Below are positions 43,611-54,740 of a stretch of DNA of 64,000 bases, one piece after another. A model generated the notes under the pieces. It saw only the letters and a program-made list of their open reading frames with translations, was not told the origin of the DNA and ran no database searches. Origin of the DNA: Ichthyophis bannanicus (Eukaryota > Chordata > Amphibia > Gymnophiona > Ichthyophiidae); contig CM066033.1 of assembly GCA_033557465.1 (NCBI GenBank), forward strand, positions 589,588,438-589,652,437, given 5' to 3'. Position 1 is the first letter of the stretch, and each line of letters opens with the position of its first letter. The position numbers and the translations under genes are program-made.

Positions 43611-43827
43611 GGTACCCAGAATTGCCAAGTTACCCAGTTCCAGGAGGGAGATTTTTGCCAGTTCTGGTTTTAAATTTGCATTGCAATGCAATACGGTATT
43701 CGTAGTCGCTGATTTTACCCATTAAAAGTCAGTGCTGCAGGTCCCATAAATGCATTAGAAAGATTGTCAGAAATCCAGGACTGGCTTAAAATCTCACTTC
43801 TGGAAATGGGTAACAACTCTGGGCACC
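43611..43827. mobile_element. MITE with about 60-bp inverted ends
   Basis: The left end GGTACCCAGAATTGCC, TTACCCAGTTCCAGGAGG, GAGATTTTTGCCAG is mirrored by the right end, whose reverse complement reads GGTGCCCAGAGTTG, TTACCCATTTCCAGAAG, GAGATTTTAAGCCAG. The element is 217 bp and non-coding. I could not identify a clean target duplication. Confidence 0.65.
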
Positions 43828-45110
43828 TCCTTTCTCCTTTTTACTGCAGCTCAATCAGACCTACTGTTGGGATTCCAGCATGCCATCATTAGCAGGGACT
43901 TTACCCCTATTTTAATAAATCCACCCTCCCATTATTCCTAGTCCAGTCATTGCAACAATGATTTTGTGATCAGCAGCCATGCGCCAAAGCTCCTTCTGGA
44001 ATGCTATATCATGGGCTCTAAATCAAGTCACCGGGTATTGCCCTTAACAGTGATTGTGACTCTCTTCCACCCAGGTCTGCGAACACTGCCTCTGAAGCAT
44101 CTCTATCCCTAGCCAACTCATAGTAGAAAAGGCCTGATCTGGGAACGGATTCAGGGATCCTCTGCATGGCAGCGCAAAGCACCACCATTAAGTTACCGGG
44201 TTGGCCCAACTTACAGCATTTTACTAATAGGCCAAACTTAGCTGAGCAATAAACAAGGCCCAGTGCTACTCTGAATATAAAGTTTGTGGCTAATGCGCTT
44301 TGGGTAATTTCTTCAAACCTCCTGTTTTTGGGGTTTTTTTGCGAGTCTTTACTAAACTGTAAGCTCAGTAAAGCAGGAATAATCTCTTATGTGCATCTGT
44401 ACCGTGCCACGTGCTTCTAGTGAAAATGAGTAGTACCAGTGATAGTAAATCTTATCATCACTACTGGCATCCATATTATCTAAGAGCACAGTCTGCTCTC
44501 CCTAGCTTTCTGCGAACAGAATTAAACAACTGCAGTATTCCAGAAGCATTACGTTTACTGTTAATATCTTTCTAGTATTAAAATAATTAGAATGTTGTCT
44601 TGATGGCTGTAATCAATTCTTACATGGATTATCTAATAGGGTAACAGAATATGTACAAAGTTTTGCCACCAGTGAATATACATGGCCAAAAAAAGACAGT
44701 AGTCAAGACCCACAGTACCTGAAGACTGCTATGCTTGTTTGGACATTTTTCTGCACACATCTGATTTACAAACATGCATAACAAAAGCTTCATGCAAAAA
44801 TGACTATTTTTCCTAGGATATATTGCACATGTTGAGATTTTCAGGCTAATTAACTAAAGCAATTTAGAAATCACCTGGACATTACTGCAGAAGCCTGAGA
44901 TTGGCTCTCTGTGGAAAGTGAACCTACCAGCATCTGCCTGCCTGAAAGCAGACTGCAAGTGTGCTAGAGAGAGAGAGCGCGCTGTGGATTTATTGAGTGG
45001 CACTACCTGGTATCATTTGTGCTGCTGACAGGTTTTGGAGTGGAGTCGCTACCGATGGGAGTGGGGCGACTGACAGCAGCGTTGGAAAGGTTCCGCACAT
45101 CAGAAGGGAC
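43828..45110. other. Unassigned DNA
   Basis: No domain-bearing ORF and no terminal repeats recognised. Composition rises in G+C near 44940-45110, before the motif at 45115. Confidence 0.35.
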
Positions 45111-45114
45111 AATC

Positions 45115-45160
45115 CGATTGCTGTGATGAGAAGAGACACTTCAGGAAAAACGTTAAGACA
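45115..45160 (+). ncRNA. Hammerhead-like relic, possible PLE end
   Basis: CTGTGATGA (CTGATGA expected), stem II GAAG-AGACA-CTTC at 45130-45142, then GGAAA and the self-complementary AACGTT. Stem II pairs, but the core is disturbed by two extra bases. There is no coding evidence for a PLE around it. Confidence 0.3.
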
Positions 45161-45834
45161 CGAATGGAATCTCAGGTTACTTTTAGGTTAGGAAATAGAG
45201 TAAAATAATTAATCAGTCTGGAATGAAAACATGTGTATTATGTGTATAGGTACAAACAAATTTTTATTTTTAAGTTTTAGTCCACATCTAAATAATAAAA
45301 TAATGGTGATAATTAGGTTACAAATGTATCAGCTGTTAGAGGAGAGGGCAGGAAGAGAATGTGCATGGGAGAAGAAAAGGTAAAGCATGGCTAAACCCCC
45401 AGGTCTAAAGGTGCAGAAATGCTACTTTAATGCTTTTCATGCAATCTCCAGGGAACTTCAGATTATTAAACAATTCTCACCAGACACAAGACAAAAGATT
45501 CATATATGTAAGAAAGGCTATTTTGTGAGAAAAAAGATAAGGAAGCTTGGTTAAGTACCTTAGTTTACTCATGCTAATAAGCTTTCAAACATTTGTACAT
45601 CAGAAGATATTATCCCTTCCAAGCTCAACTTCCTCACTCAAGTAGAACCCAGTGATATAGCATGTTGATTTCTGAAGTCTTTATGGTTTCAATAACTGAC
45701 TAGTCAGTGTTTGTTTTATACTACTACAAGCTGGACATCATGAACAGTGAACATCTCATGTCATTATGATCTACTGGAAAAAAGTTTGACCTTTAATCAC
45801 TACTTCTTCTGAACTGCCATTTTTCCAGTTCTAC
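45161..45834. other. Unassigned AT-rich DNA
   Basis: Nothing recognised up to the family-B DIRS terminus at 45835. Confidence 0.35.
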
Positions 45835-46020
45835 GGTGAAATTAGGTCTTACCTGCTAATTTTCTTTCCTTTAGTCCCTCCAGTCCATTCTGGACTCCTG
45901 GATTGTGCACCCTTTCCAGCAGATGGAGATTGAGCATGCTGCCTTTTGGTGATGTCACAGTACAAAGAACCCGCATTACTCCCACCAAGCCAGTATTCCC
46001 CTAACATCAAGCATGGATGT
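45835..46020. repeat. Family-B DIRS left inverted terminal repeat
   Basis: Shares with the inverse of 58225-58425 the blocks GTCCCTCCAGTCCA, GTGCACCCTTTCCAGCA and GGTGATGTCACAGTACAA. Cut at about 46020 by a CR1. Confidence 0.87.
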
Positions 46021-48186
46021 TGTTTAAAAATACTAACTTGGAAGCCCAGACCAGCTGTATTCCACGCTTTAAGAAAAGTGGAAGGAAGTCCAAAAAACTG
46101 CCACCATGATTTAAAGGTGAGGTCAGAGAGGCTGTTGTTGCCAAAAAAGCATCTTTCAGGAAAAAGGAGCCAAATGACGAAAAATGGAAACAACATAAGC
46201 ACTGGCAAGTTAAATGCAGGGCATTGATAAAGCAGGCAAAGAGCGAATTTGAGAAGAAGCTTGCTGGGGAAGCAAAAACACATAATAAAGAGTTTAAGTA
46301 CATTCATAGCAAAAAAACTTGTGAGAGAGTCAGTTGGACCATTAGATGATAGAGGGGTAAAAGAGGCATTAAGAGGGGACAAGGCCATAGCGGAGAGACT
46401 GAATGAATTCCTTGCTTTGGTCTTTACTGAGGAAGATGTAGGGATGTTATACATGACTGAAATGGTATTTGAAGGTGATGCCGCAGAAGAACTGAAATAA
46501 ATATCGATACACCAGGAAGACGTATTACAATTATTTGATAAACTGAAGAGTAGCAAATCACCTGGACCGGATGGTATACATCCAAGGGTGTTGAAAGAAC
46601 TGAAATATGAGATTGCAGACCTACTATTAGTAATCTGTGAACTATCATTAAAATCATTTGTAATACCTGAAGAATGGAGGATGGTCAATGTAACGCCAAT
46701 TTTTAAAAAGGGTTTCAGGAGTGATCCAGGAAACTACAGAGCAGTGAGCCTGATGTCAGTACCGGGAAAAATGGTAGAAACCATTATAAAGAACAAAATT
46801 ACTGAACATGTCAGTCATGGCTTAATGGGAGACAATCAACATGACTTTAGCCAAGGAAGGTCTTGTCTTACTAATCTGTTATGTTTTTTTGAAGGTGTGA
46901 ATAAAAAGGTAGACAAAGGTGAGTCGGTTGATACAGTGTATCTAGACTTTCAGAAAGCCTCTGACAAGGTCCCTCATCAGAGACTTTTCGCAAAACTAAA
47001 AAGTCATGGGACAGGAGGCAGTGTACTATTGTGGATCAGGAACTGGTTAAAAGATAGAAAGCAGAGAGTAGGACTAAATGGCCAATTTTCCCAATGGAGA
47101 AAGGTGAATAGTGGAGTACTCCAGGAATCTGTGCTAGGTCCGCTGGTCTTTAACATTCATAAATGATCTGGAAATGGGAATAACGAGTGAGGTTATCAAA
47201 TTTGCAGATGACACAAAATTATTCAAAGTTGTTAAAACCCAAGAGGATTGTGGAAAATTGCAAGACAACCTTGATAAATTGGAAAACTGGATGTTCAAAT
47301 GGCAGATGCAATTTAATGTGGAGAAGTGCAAAGCTATGCACCTAGGAAAGAACAATCCAAACTATGGTTACATGATGCAAGGTTCCATATATTAGGAACC
47401 ACCACACAGGAAAAAGATTTAGGCGTCATCATGGATAGCACGTTGCAACCCTCCGCCCAGTGTGCAGTGGTGGTCAAGAAAGAAAACAGAATGCTAGGAA
47501 TCATAAGGAAAGGAATGGAGAATAAAACAAAGGATATTATAATGCCTCTGTATTGTTCCATGGTGCGACCGCATCTCGCATAGTGTGTGCAATTCTGGTC
47601 GCCGTATCTTAAAAAAGGATATAGTGTCATTAGAAAAGGTACAGAGAAGAGTCACCAAAATGGTAAAGGGACTGGAAGGATACCTCTATAAGGAGAGGCT
47701 AAAAAGATTAGGGCTCTTCAACATGGAAAAGAGACAGCTGAGGGGAGATATGATAGAGTCTATAAATTAACGAATGGAGTGGAACGGGTAAATGTAGATC
47801 GATTGTTTTACGCCATCAAAATATAGAAAGACTAGGGGACATGCAATGAAGCTACAGTGTAACCTATTTAAGACTAATAAGAGAAAATATTTTTTCACTC
47901 GACGTGTAATCAAACTCTGGAATTCGTTACCTCAGGATGTAGTAAAAGCTGTTAGTGTAGCTGGGTTTAAAAAAGATTTGAAGAAGTTCCTGGAGGAAAG
48001 GTCCAGAAGCCATTATTAAAGGGGACCCAGGAAAACCACTGCTTGCCACAATATAAGCATTGTGAAACCTGTGTCCTTTGGGGAAACTGCTAGGTACTTA
48101 TAACCTAGATTGGCCACTGTTGGAAACAGGATACTGGGCTTGATGGACCTTGGTCTGACCTAGTAAGGCATATCTTATGTTCTTAA
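46021..48186 (+). mobile_element. CR1 LINE, longer but degenerate copy
   Basis: Begins in the linker after the endonuclease domain (LKNTNLEAQTSCIPRFKKS), so it reaches further 5' than the copy at 23785. RT motifs are spread over several frames: MVNVTPIFKKGFRSD, VYLDFQKASDKVPHQR, SGVLQESVLGPLVF (PQG altered to LQE) and VIKFADDTKLFKV. The C-terminal block and the 3' end GGACCTTGGTCTGACC with CTTATGTTCTTA follow. Multiple stops make it older than the 23785 copy. Confidence 0.9.
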
Positions 48187-48270
48187 GCAGATTCTAAGAA
48201 CTAAACCACCAATCATGAAACTAACACAACTACTGTAACTACTCTAAGGGGTATGTTTACTAAACTGCGG

Positions 48271-48338
48271 TAACGTTACATAACGCACGTTATGTAACGT
48301 TAACGATCAGCGCATCATAACGCGCGTTATGATGCGCT
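48271..48338. repeat. Two perfect hairpins beside the left terminal repeat
   Basis: 48271-48302 has 15-bp arms (TAACGTTACATAACG and its inverse) around CA. 48309-48338 has 14-bp arms (AGCGCATCATAACG and its inverse) around CG. Related AACGCGCGTT words recur at the right end near 51860-51920. Subterminal hairpins of this kind may be transposase-binding or foldback sites. Confidence 0.8.
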
Positions 48339-49445
48339 AACGATCATTAACGTTACATAACGTGCGTTAACCAACATTAACGATCGTAAAGCTCCGCGGC
48401 TCGGTAAAACACCGCAGAAGGTGGAGAGAGGGCGGAGAGAAGGGGTCAGTGGGCGGAGAGAGGCTCCCTGCACACTAACGCGCTGATCTGAAGAGCTGAA
48501 TCCGAACGCAATTGAAAACCTGCCGTTCAATGCACATTACAGGGGAGAGAAACCATTTCAGTGTCAGCAATGTACAGCCTAGGAAGGGAAACCAAAAAAA
48601 AGTGATAAGTGTGATACATGTGCACAGAACAAAAGGGCACATACACACTGAAAATGACCCCAACAAACTGGAAAAAAAACATAACCAAGCTGGCCAATAG
48701 TGGTATCAATGAGAAACATCAACCCCTTCCCCCCCCCCCCCGAGTAAGCTCCATAGAACAGATATAAATCGTTGAAGGGTCTATACTCCGTCCCCATACA
48801 AGGTGAATGAGCCCACAGTGAAATAGCGCTGCTCAGGGTTTTCCCCACCATCGGACAAGGTTCCTATGGCGTGCACATGTCCCGCAATATCAGGGCGGAA
48901 ATGTCGGAACGGCAACTGGACATATGCCGGAGAAGGGGATACAGAGGGCCGCAGATGGCACATGCTGTGGTGGAGCTGGGCCACAGTGCGGACTAGGGTG
49001 ATGCCTAGGTGGCCCATACGAATGCTGAAAGAGCAGAGCAGCCAGACAGCAACTGCTGAAGGTCCAACATGGGCACGAGTGTGTTTCCCACAGTGTCACA
49101 GGGGATAGTACCCAACAGCTACCCCCAAGGGCATGGAACAGTGGCAGGCGGGGCTGGGGGGAGCGTGGATGTCTATGCAGGCACCCTTACCCCAGAACCC
49201 GCACCATAGGCAGCCGCCTACCTGCACACTGGATGGCCTGAGACTGCGCACCACCAGCACCACCAGCAGAAGGGCATGTCAGCATGGTGGCTGAGGGATA
49301 CTGGTGGTGGAGGGGGCAGTGGCAGCTGCCCAGAGCAGACCGTGGCCTAGCCCTGTGTAGGTGGGTGCCGTGTACTGCAACAGACGGGCCCTGTCTGACG
49401 AACAGTCATGGTATCACCAAGGAATGTACTGACTTTGTGACAACA

Positions 49446-49510
49446 AGGTGGTGCAGTGCACAAAACCAGTGTATTCAGAAGAAGAGGGTCACAGGTTCAA
49501 GTCCCAGCTG
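49446..49510 (+). repeat. tRNA-like segment (SINE head or tRNA relic)
   Basis: A-box-like TGGTGCAGTG at 49449-49458 and B box GGTTCAAGTCC at 49494-49504, spaced as in tRNA genes. I could not fold a full cloverleaf or identify an anticodon, so it is a pol III promoter-like relic rather than a called tRNA. Confidence 0.45.
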
Positions 49511-49661
49511 TGGTTCCTGCCAACCCAGTCCCCATATTTTACCCACTACTACAACGTGCTAATACAGACAGCACCTTTATTGCAGATGACGTAAACATGC
49601 CCAAGGCACCTACATTTTACCCTACAGAGCAAAGACACCATAAACATGCACATTACCTAGA

Positions 49662-49856
49662 GCAGAGTCTCCCAAATGCAGTCCTGGAGGGCCAAACACC
49701 ATTCCGGTTCCATGCTGCCTCTGATAAAGATGCCTGTGCTGCATTTCTATGCGCAACCCCCATGGTATGCAGATGTATCTCATGCATATTCATGAGGGAC
49801 AGCATGAAAACCCGAACAGTGTTTGGCACCGCAGGACTGGAGTTGGGAACCTCTGC
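49662..49856. mobile_element. MITE with about 32-bp inverted ends
   Basis: Left end GCAGAGTCTCCCAAATGCAG, then TCCTGGAGGGCC; the inverse of the right end is GCAGAGGTTCCCAACTCCAG, then TCCTGCGGTGCC. The centre holds CTCATGCATATTCATGAGGG, a palindromic block. 195 bp, non-coding, nested in the Harbinger-like element. No exact target duplication found. Confidence 0.6.
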
Positions 49857-51749
49857 CGTAAAGCAGCAGCCAACAGGGGCAGACACACCTGCACCCACAG
49901 GCCCCATTATCCAAAGCCTCCTGGAGAGGCAGGACTTTGGGCTCTGCGTGCATCTCCCAATACTAGCACTTGCATACCTTAGTAATGCCACCCTAAACCT
50001 GGGAATATGGTACACATCTATCAAAAGGTTGCTATGATTACTGGCAGATAGCAATTCCTAGGTTAGGTACAATTTCCTGAGTGAGCTGCATCATAGCAAC
50101 CTTTCTGATGTCTGTGGAGTGTGCTACAGGTCTTGTGTCTGACAGTGTTCTCCAACCTGGGGAGTGACTCCTACAGTATTGCGTACCATAGCCATGCCTG
50201 CACGGTGCCCAGGACTGGTGTGGTGGCCTGGGCTGCCCAACACCTCTATAGTTGCACAATGCTGGCATAGGTGTGGGGAGTGTGTGTCTGTCTATCCAGT
50301 GTGTGGTGGCTGCCAACACCCTCCACAGCCCACACTGCTAGCACTGTTGCCAGTATTGGCCTGCCAATGTGCATAATGAGGAGCAAGGTACCGTGGGAAT
50401 AGCCTGGATAGGGTGGCCTGGCCTGGATGCATCTGCACACGGCATAGGGCAATGGCTCGGATGTTGTAGTGCCTGGCCACCACCTGCACGGACAGGGTGG
50501 CCATAGCATGTCCTGCTGGGAGGTCACTCTCACCCTGACTGAGCAGTGACCATGGCATGGCTAGGTTCCCCCATAGTGCTATATAGCATTTCTCTCATGT
50601 GATATTTATGGGTTTTCTTTTGGGGCCCAATCACTGACTTATCTGCTTGGTGTGTATACTGACATCCCCGTTCTGGGTACGTGCATCTCCTCCAGGACCA
50701 TGCACTATGGACTAGCTGGCAGACTGTCTGCAGCTAGTATGTGTCTTGCTGGAACACCTTGCAGGGTGCAGCGGCTGGAGGCTTGCTGCTGGAGAATGTC
50801 AGATAATGGTGGGGGGCAGCTGAGCATTTCCAGGCCTGCCGTCTGTCTACTATTGTGTTATGGATGTGTACCGCTCTGTCTGTTCCCCAGCAGGACTGGG
50901 GTTGACGGTCCCCTCTACTGCTACCATTGCAGGGAGGTAGACTGTGGATCTATTGGTGGGTGATCCTGTTTCCCACCCTGAGCCCCAGAGGGTGGGTTGT
51001 GTGGTGGTACATGATCTGCCTATGGGTCCATACACCCCCCCCCCCTTCACCTACAGCAGGTAACCATGGCACCAACACAGGATATGCACTATTCTGGGTG
51101 CATCATCGCCCATATGGACTAGACATGACCGAGACATACAGCAGGACACAGATGTATCCTAGGTGTGTCTAACGGAACTACCTATCACACACTGCTGGGG
51201 ACCTGCAGCATGGCGTACTTCAGCCATGAAAGGTGCTGTGGACCTGGTGCTGGGCGCCCCACCTCAACCTCAGGGTGGGCACAGTACCCGCACAATGTGA
51301 CTGTCTGTGGCTACTCTGTGGCAGTGCCACACACGGTCTGTTCCCCCTACCAGGCCGAGGTGCTGTGGGGGGGAATACCCAATCTTGTGCCCATCTCTTG
51401 ACTGCTGATTTGCATGTGCAGTGCATCATGGGTACGGGTGGGTTAACCCTATCCTGGTAACCACAGCAGACAGTTTGTGAGGTGATGTGCAGTTCTTCTG
51501 CAGCCAGCCAGGGCTTTGTTCACAGCCTTAAAAGGTGTCCTATAGGGGACATTATAGGGTGCCTTGGCGGACAGTACACTTTATAATGTGCCCTATGGAG
51601 TGCGTTATGGGGTGCCTTATGCGGCACCTTAGGTTATGCCACCGTGAGTGTGTGTTTGCTGGCAGCACTAATTAAAATACACGTCAAATGCCTCAACAAT
51701 CACTACTTAAATGTAAAGGGTGCTGCCTCAGCCAGCCTTATACATTAGG

Positions 51750-51820
51750 CCCACTGGGGAATCGAACCCATGACCCCTGTACCATCACAGTCAGTGTTGT
51801 AACCATTGTGCTACAGCTCT
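51750..51820 (-). repeat. tRNA-like segment, minus strand
   Basis: Minus strand carries an A box TAGCACAATGG (51803-51813) and a consensus B box GGTTCGATTCC (51758-51768), with flanking GGGTCATG and CCCAGTGGG. Both pol III boxes are intact. It may be a SINE head or tRNA-derived module related to 49446-49510 in opposite orientation. An acceptor stem is not evident. Confidence 0.5.
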
Positions 51821-52144
51821 GTTGCTGTGCTTGTATGCCTGCGCGCCTTCTTAAGATTAACGCGCGGTAACGTGCCCTGTAGCGCTCGTTCATTTATGGC
51901 GCCTTGTAACGCGCGTTCTCGGTAACGATGTACCGCCCATGTCCTTATTTGGGATTTCTGCCTCTACCGTGGCTCCTAACGTGAATCACACTAATGCAGT
52001 TTAGTAAACATACCCCTAAGTGGTGAACCAACATAGCCTACGAGGACCAAGGCTGAAGCCAACTGCAGGACCCTGCAAAACCAAATCTTTAGGGTGCAGC
52101 ACGGCCTCCCCGCTGTCAGGAGGGGGACTCCACAAACCAGATCA

Positions 52145-52240
52145 AAGATTTATTTATTTATTTGGTTCTTCTATACCGCCGCTTCCAGAGATCAGGGGCG
52201 GTTTACATTTAACACAACATATTACAAAGATAACCTTCTT
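52145..52240. repeat. Short dispersed-repeat-like segment
   Basis: (TTTA)n start followed by CTATACCGCCGCTTCCAG and GGGGCGGTTTACATTTAAC. It resembles the tail of a LINE or SINE, but I cannot name the family. The remaining bases from 52020 to 52268 are non-coding DIRS sequence. Confidence 0.35.
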
Positions 52241-52269
52241 AGCAGGGCTTGCCTCTAAAGACACTCAAC

Positions 52270-52380
52270 ACGGGAGGATTCCAGACTGGACTCGAGGGAC
52301 TAAAGGAAAGAAAATTAGCAGGTAAGACATAATTTTACCTTTCATAGCGTCCCTCCAGTCCAGTCCGGAACTCCTGGGAA
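52270..52380. repeat. Family-B DIRS internal complementary region
   Basis: First half (ACTAAAGGAAAGAAAATTAG, CAGGTAAGACATAATTTTA) is the inverse of the left end at 45835. Second half (CTTTCATAGCGTCCCTCC) is the inverse of the right end at 58425. It overlaps the read-through end of the recombinase frame. Confidence 0.86.
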
Positions 52381-53228
52381 GTACCAGAGTAGTAATTAGA
52401 ATTGGGCAGAACCGGAAAGCCCAGGCTGCAATACCACAAATCAAAACGTGCATCCGAACATGACTGAACATCCAACTTATAATGACAAGAGAAAGTATGC
52501 AAGGACGCCCACATTGCTGCGTGAGAAATGTCCACTAGTGGAACTAGACCAGTCTCTGCCCACGTCGTAGCCTGCGCTCTAGTTGAATGGGCCCAAAATC
52601 CTACTGGAACCAGCTTCCCTTTCAAGATGTAGGCTGCGCCAATCGCTTCTTTCAACCAACAGGCAATGGAAGCTTTTGAGGCTGTTTGCCCTTTACATGG
52701 ACCTCTAAACAGGACAAACAAATGCTCCAACACCCGAAAGGAAGCGGAGTGCTTCAGGGATTGCCATAAGGTCATGAGGACATCCAGACAGTGGAGGAGA
52801 GTGTCTCTACCAGCTGGGAAGGCAGGCAAGACCACCGCCTGGTTAAGGTAGAAGGTGGAGAACACCTTGAAAGTAGGAACTGTGCGCAGCATGACTTTGT
52901 CTCTGAACAGTATCAAGAATAGTTCCCGAGAAGAGAGCACCTGTAGCTCCGACAAGCATCTTGCTGAATAAATGGCCACCAGATAAACAGTCTTCAAAGT
53001 AAGGTCTTTCATCGAAGCGGAGCATAAGGGCTCAAAAGGAACCTGTATCAGAGCCATCAGTACTAAATTCAAGTCCCAAGATGGTACAGATCTCAATGGT
53101 GGTTTTAACTGTTTCACCGCTCTGAGGATTGATTTGCGGCATTCGGATTGGTCCCTCTCACAGCTACGAGAACTACTAGGCCGCGATGAGATTCCACGCA
53201 CTGTACCACTCTCCCTACTAGCAGCCAT
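52335..53228 (-). pseudogene. Family-B DIRS tyrosine recombinase, N-terminally truncated
   Basis: A 297-codon open frame covering the catalytic half. VAIYSARCLSELQVL replaces the catalytic arginine with cysteine (intact family-B copy: VRRISEL). TASKASIACWLKEAIGAA follows. AHSTRAQATTW gives HxxR and WASLHTFSCHYKLD keeps the nucleophile tyrosine. Much of the N-terminal SAM-like domain seen at 9167-8900 is deleted. The frame lost its normal stop and reads on into the internal complementary region (TGLEGRYER). Inactive because of the Arg-to-Cys change. Confidence 0.84.
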
Positions 53229-53244
53229 GGCGGAAAGACTTAAA

Positions 53245-54709
53245 GGAGACCCTTGCTGGGCCAGGGCTGAGCCAAGGCATCAAGCCCTCAGACATTCTCT
53301 CCCTGCAACAGCTGAAGCAGCGCTCTATTCTACATTGTCCGCCATTGCCATCAGATCATCACCGGAAGGCCCCACCTGCAGACTACGTCGTGAAACACCA
53401 AAATCTCCAGAGTCCACTCCCCTGGATCCAGGCGATGTCGATTGAGAAAATCTGCTTGCATTTAGCTTTCCTGCCACGTGCTCTGTCAACAGATGCGGGA
53501 GATGAACTTCTGCTCACTGGAGAAGCGGAGCAAGCTCCTCTGCCAGGGTCACATTGTTGTGCCCCCTTGGTGATGATTTGGGCCACAGTTGTAGCAGTCC
53601 GACAAGACATGCACCACCCGAGCGCATAGTAGGGAGAGGAAGTGATCTAGGGTCAATCGAACCGCCTGCATTTCCCCAACCGGAAAGACTGGCATCCATT
53701 GTTAATAGAATCCAGTCCGGCTACTCCAAAGGCATGCCCTTCAAGCAACTTGATGTTATCCAGCCACCAATTCAGACTACTGTGCTCCGCCAGCAGGTGA
53801 AGAAGCCTGCGCTGCAGTGAATGTTGATGAGGCAACCATCTTAACAAAGACCTCTGAAGCGGTCGCATGTGCGCCCTCGCCCAGGGCACCACATCCAGGG
53901 TGGCTGCCATGGATCCCAGTACCTGTAGGTAAGCCCACATGGTTTGAGAGCAATGGCAAAGAAAAAGATGAACCTGTCCCTGCAACTTGATCCTGTGCTC
54001 CTCCGGTAAGAGCACCAATCTCCAGGCAGTGTCGAAATCGGCCCCCAGGTGGGTAAGAGTCAGAAGGGACAAGTCATCCAACCGAGATCTCGCAGCACCC
54101 TGAACACCTGCTGTGTAGCCTGTTCATTTTCTGCTCTCGACTTTGCCTGTATCAACCAATCGTCCAGATAGGGATGGACTAAAATGTCCTTGCTCCACAG
54201 AGTCACCGCAAATACTACCATGATCTTCGTGAAGGTATGCTGTGAGCCTGAGAAACTGCTGATGTTCCAGACGAATGGGAACATTTTATGCTTCTGTGAG
54301 ATCCAAGGCCATTAAAAACTCTCCCCGACATAAAGTGACAATGACTGAATGCAAGGTTTCCATCTGAAAGTGCAGAACCCTGAGCGCTTGACTGACCTGT
54401 TTTAAGTTGAGGATGGGTTGAAAGGATCCCTCTTTTTTGGGAACCACAAAATAAATCAAGTATCGACCTAGTCCTAATTGGTCAGATGGAACCGTCACCA
54501 CAGCCTGAAGGGAAAGCAAGCGGCGCAGAGTCTGCTTGAAAGCCCTCCGTTTTGGAGGCTGGCTTGCAGAGGGAGACTAGGAATGTCTCTTGGAGAGAAT
54601 ATGTGAACTCTAATGTATATCCTTCCCGAATCACTTCTAGGACCCACTGGTCAGTGGTGATGTGGACCCAGGTGGGGTAGAAGTGCTGCAGACGACTTCC
54701 CACCGGCAC
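53245..54709 (-). pseudogene. Family-B DIRS reverse transcriptase / RNase H
   Basis: TTDQWVLEVIREGYTLEF near 54640 starts the domain. PILNLKQVSQALRVLHF and EFLMALDLTEA near 54300 carry the first Asp. A stop and frameshift are followed by HTFTKIMVVFAVTLW and VHPYLDDWLIQAKS near 54150, with the YLDD box intact. RNase H begins as MDASLSGWGNAGG near 53690, and AEELAPLLQ follows near 53530. Several frameshifts break it. This copy shows what the first family-B DIRS lost at 9855. Confidence 0.8.
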
Positions 54710-54740
54710 TCAGACATCCTCTGCCGAGGTCCGCTCCCCT

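Larger units (their letters stand above)
48248..52016. mobile_element. Harbinger-like DNA transposon, non-autonomous
   Basis: Perfect 21-bp terminal inverted repeats: GGGGTATGTTTACTAAACTG plus C at 48248-48268, mirrored at 51996-52016. The direct repeat TAA flanks both ends (48245-48247 and 52017-52019). A 3-bp TWA duplication is the PIF/Harbinger rule. The 3.77 kb interior has no transposase or Myb-like ORF that I can recognise. It holds strong hairpins at the left end, two tRNA-like segments and a smaller MITE. GC is higher than in the flanks. Confidence 0.7.

Noticed and set aside
44995..45191. First exon or promoter of a host gene
   Set aside because: The raised GC and a short ORF are not supported by a CpG cluster, splice donor or protein motif. 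A PLE relic is as likely.
51750..51820. Functional tRNA gene
   Set aside because: A and B boxes are present, but I could not find a matching acceptor stem or a convincing anticodon arm.
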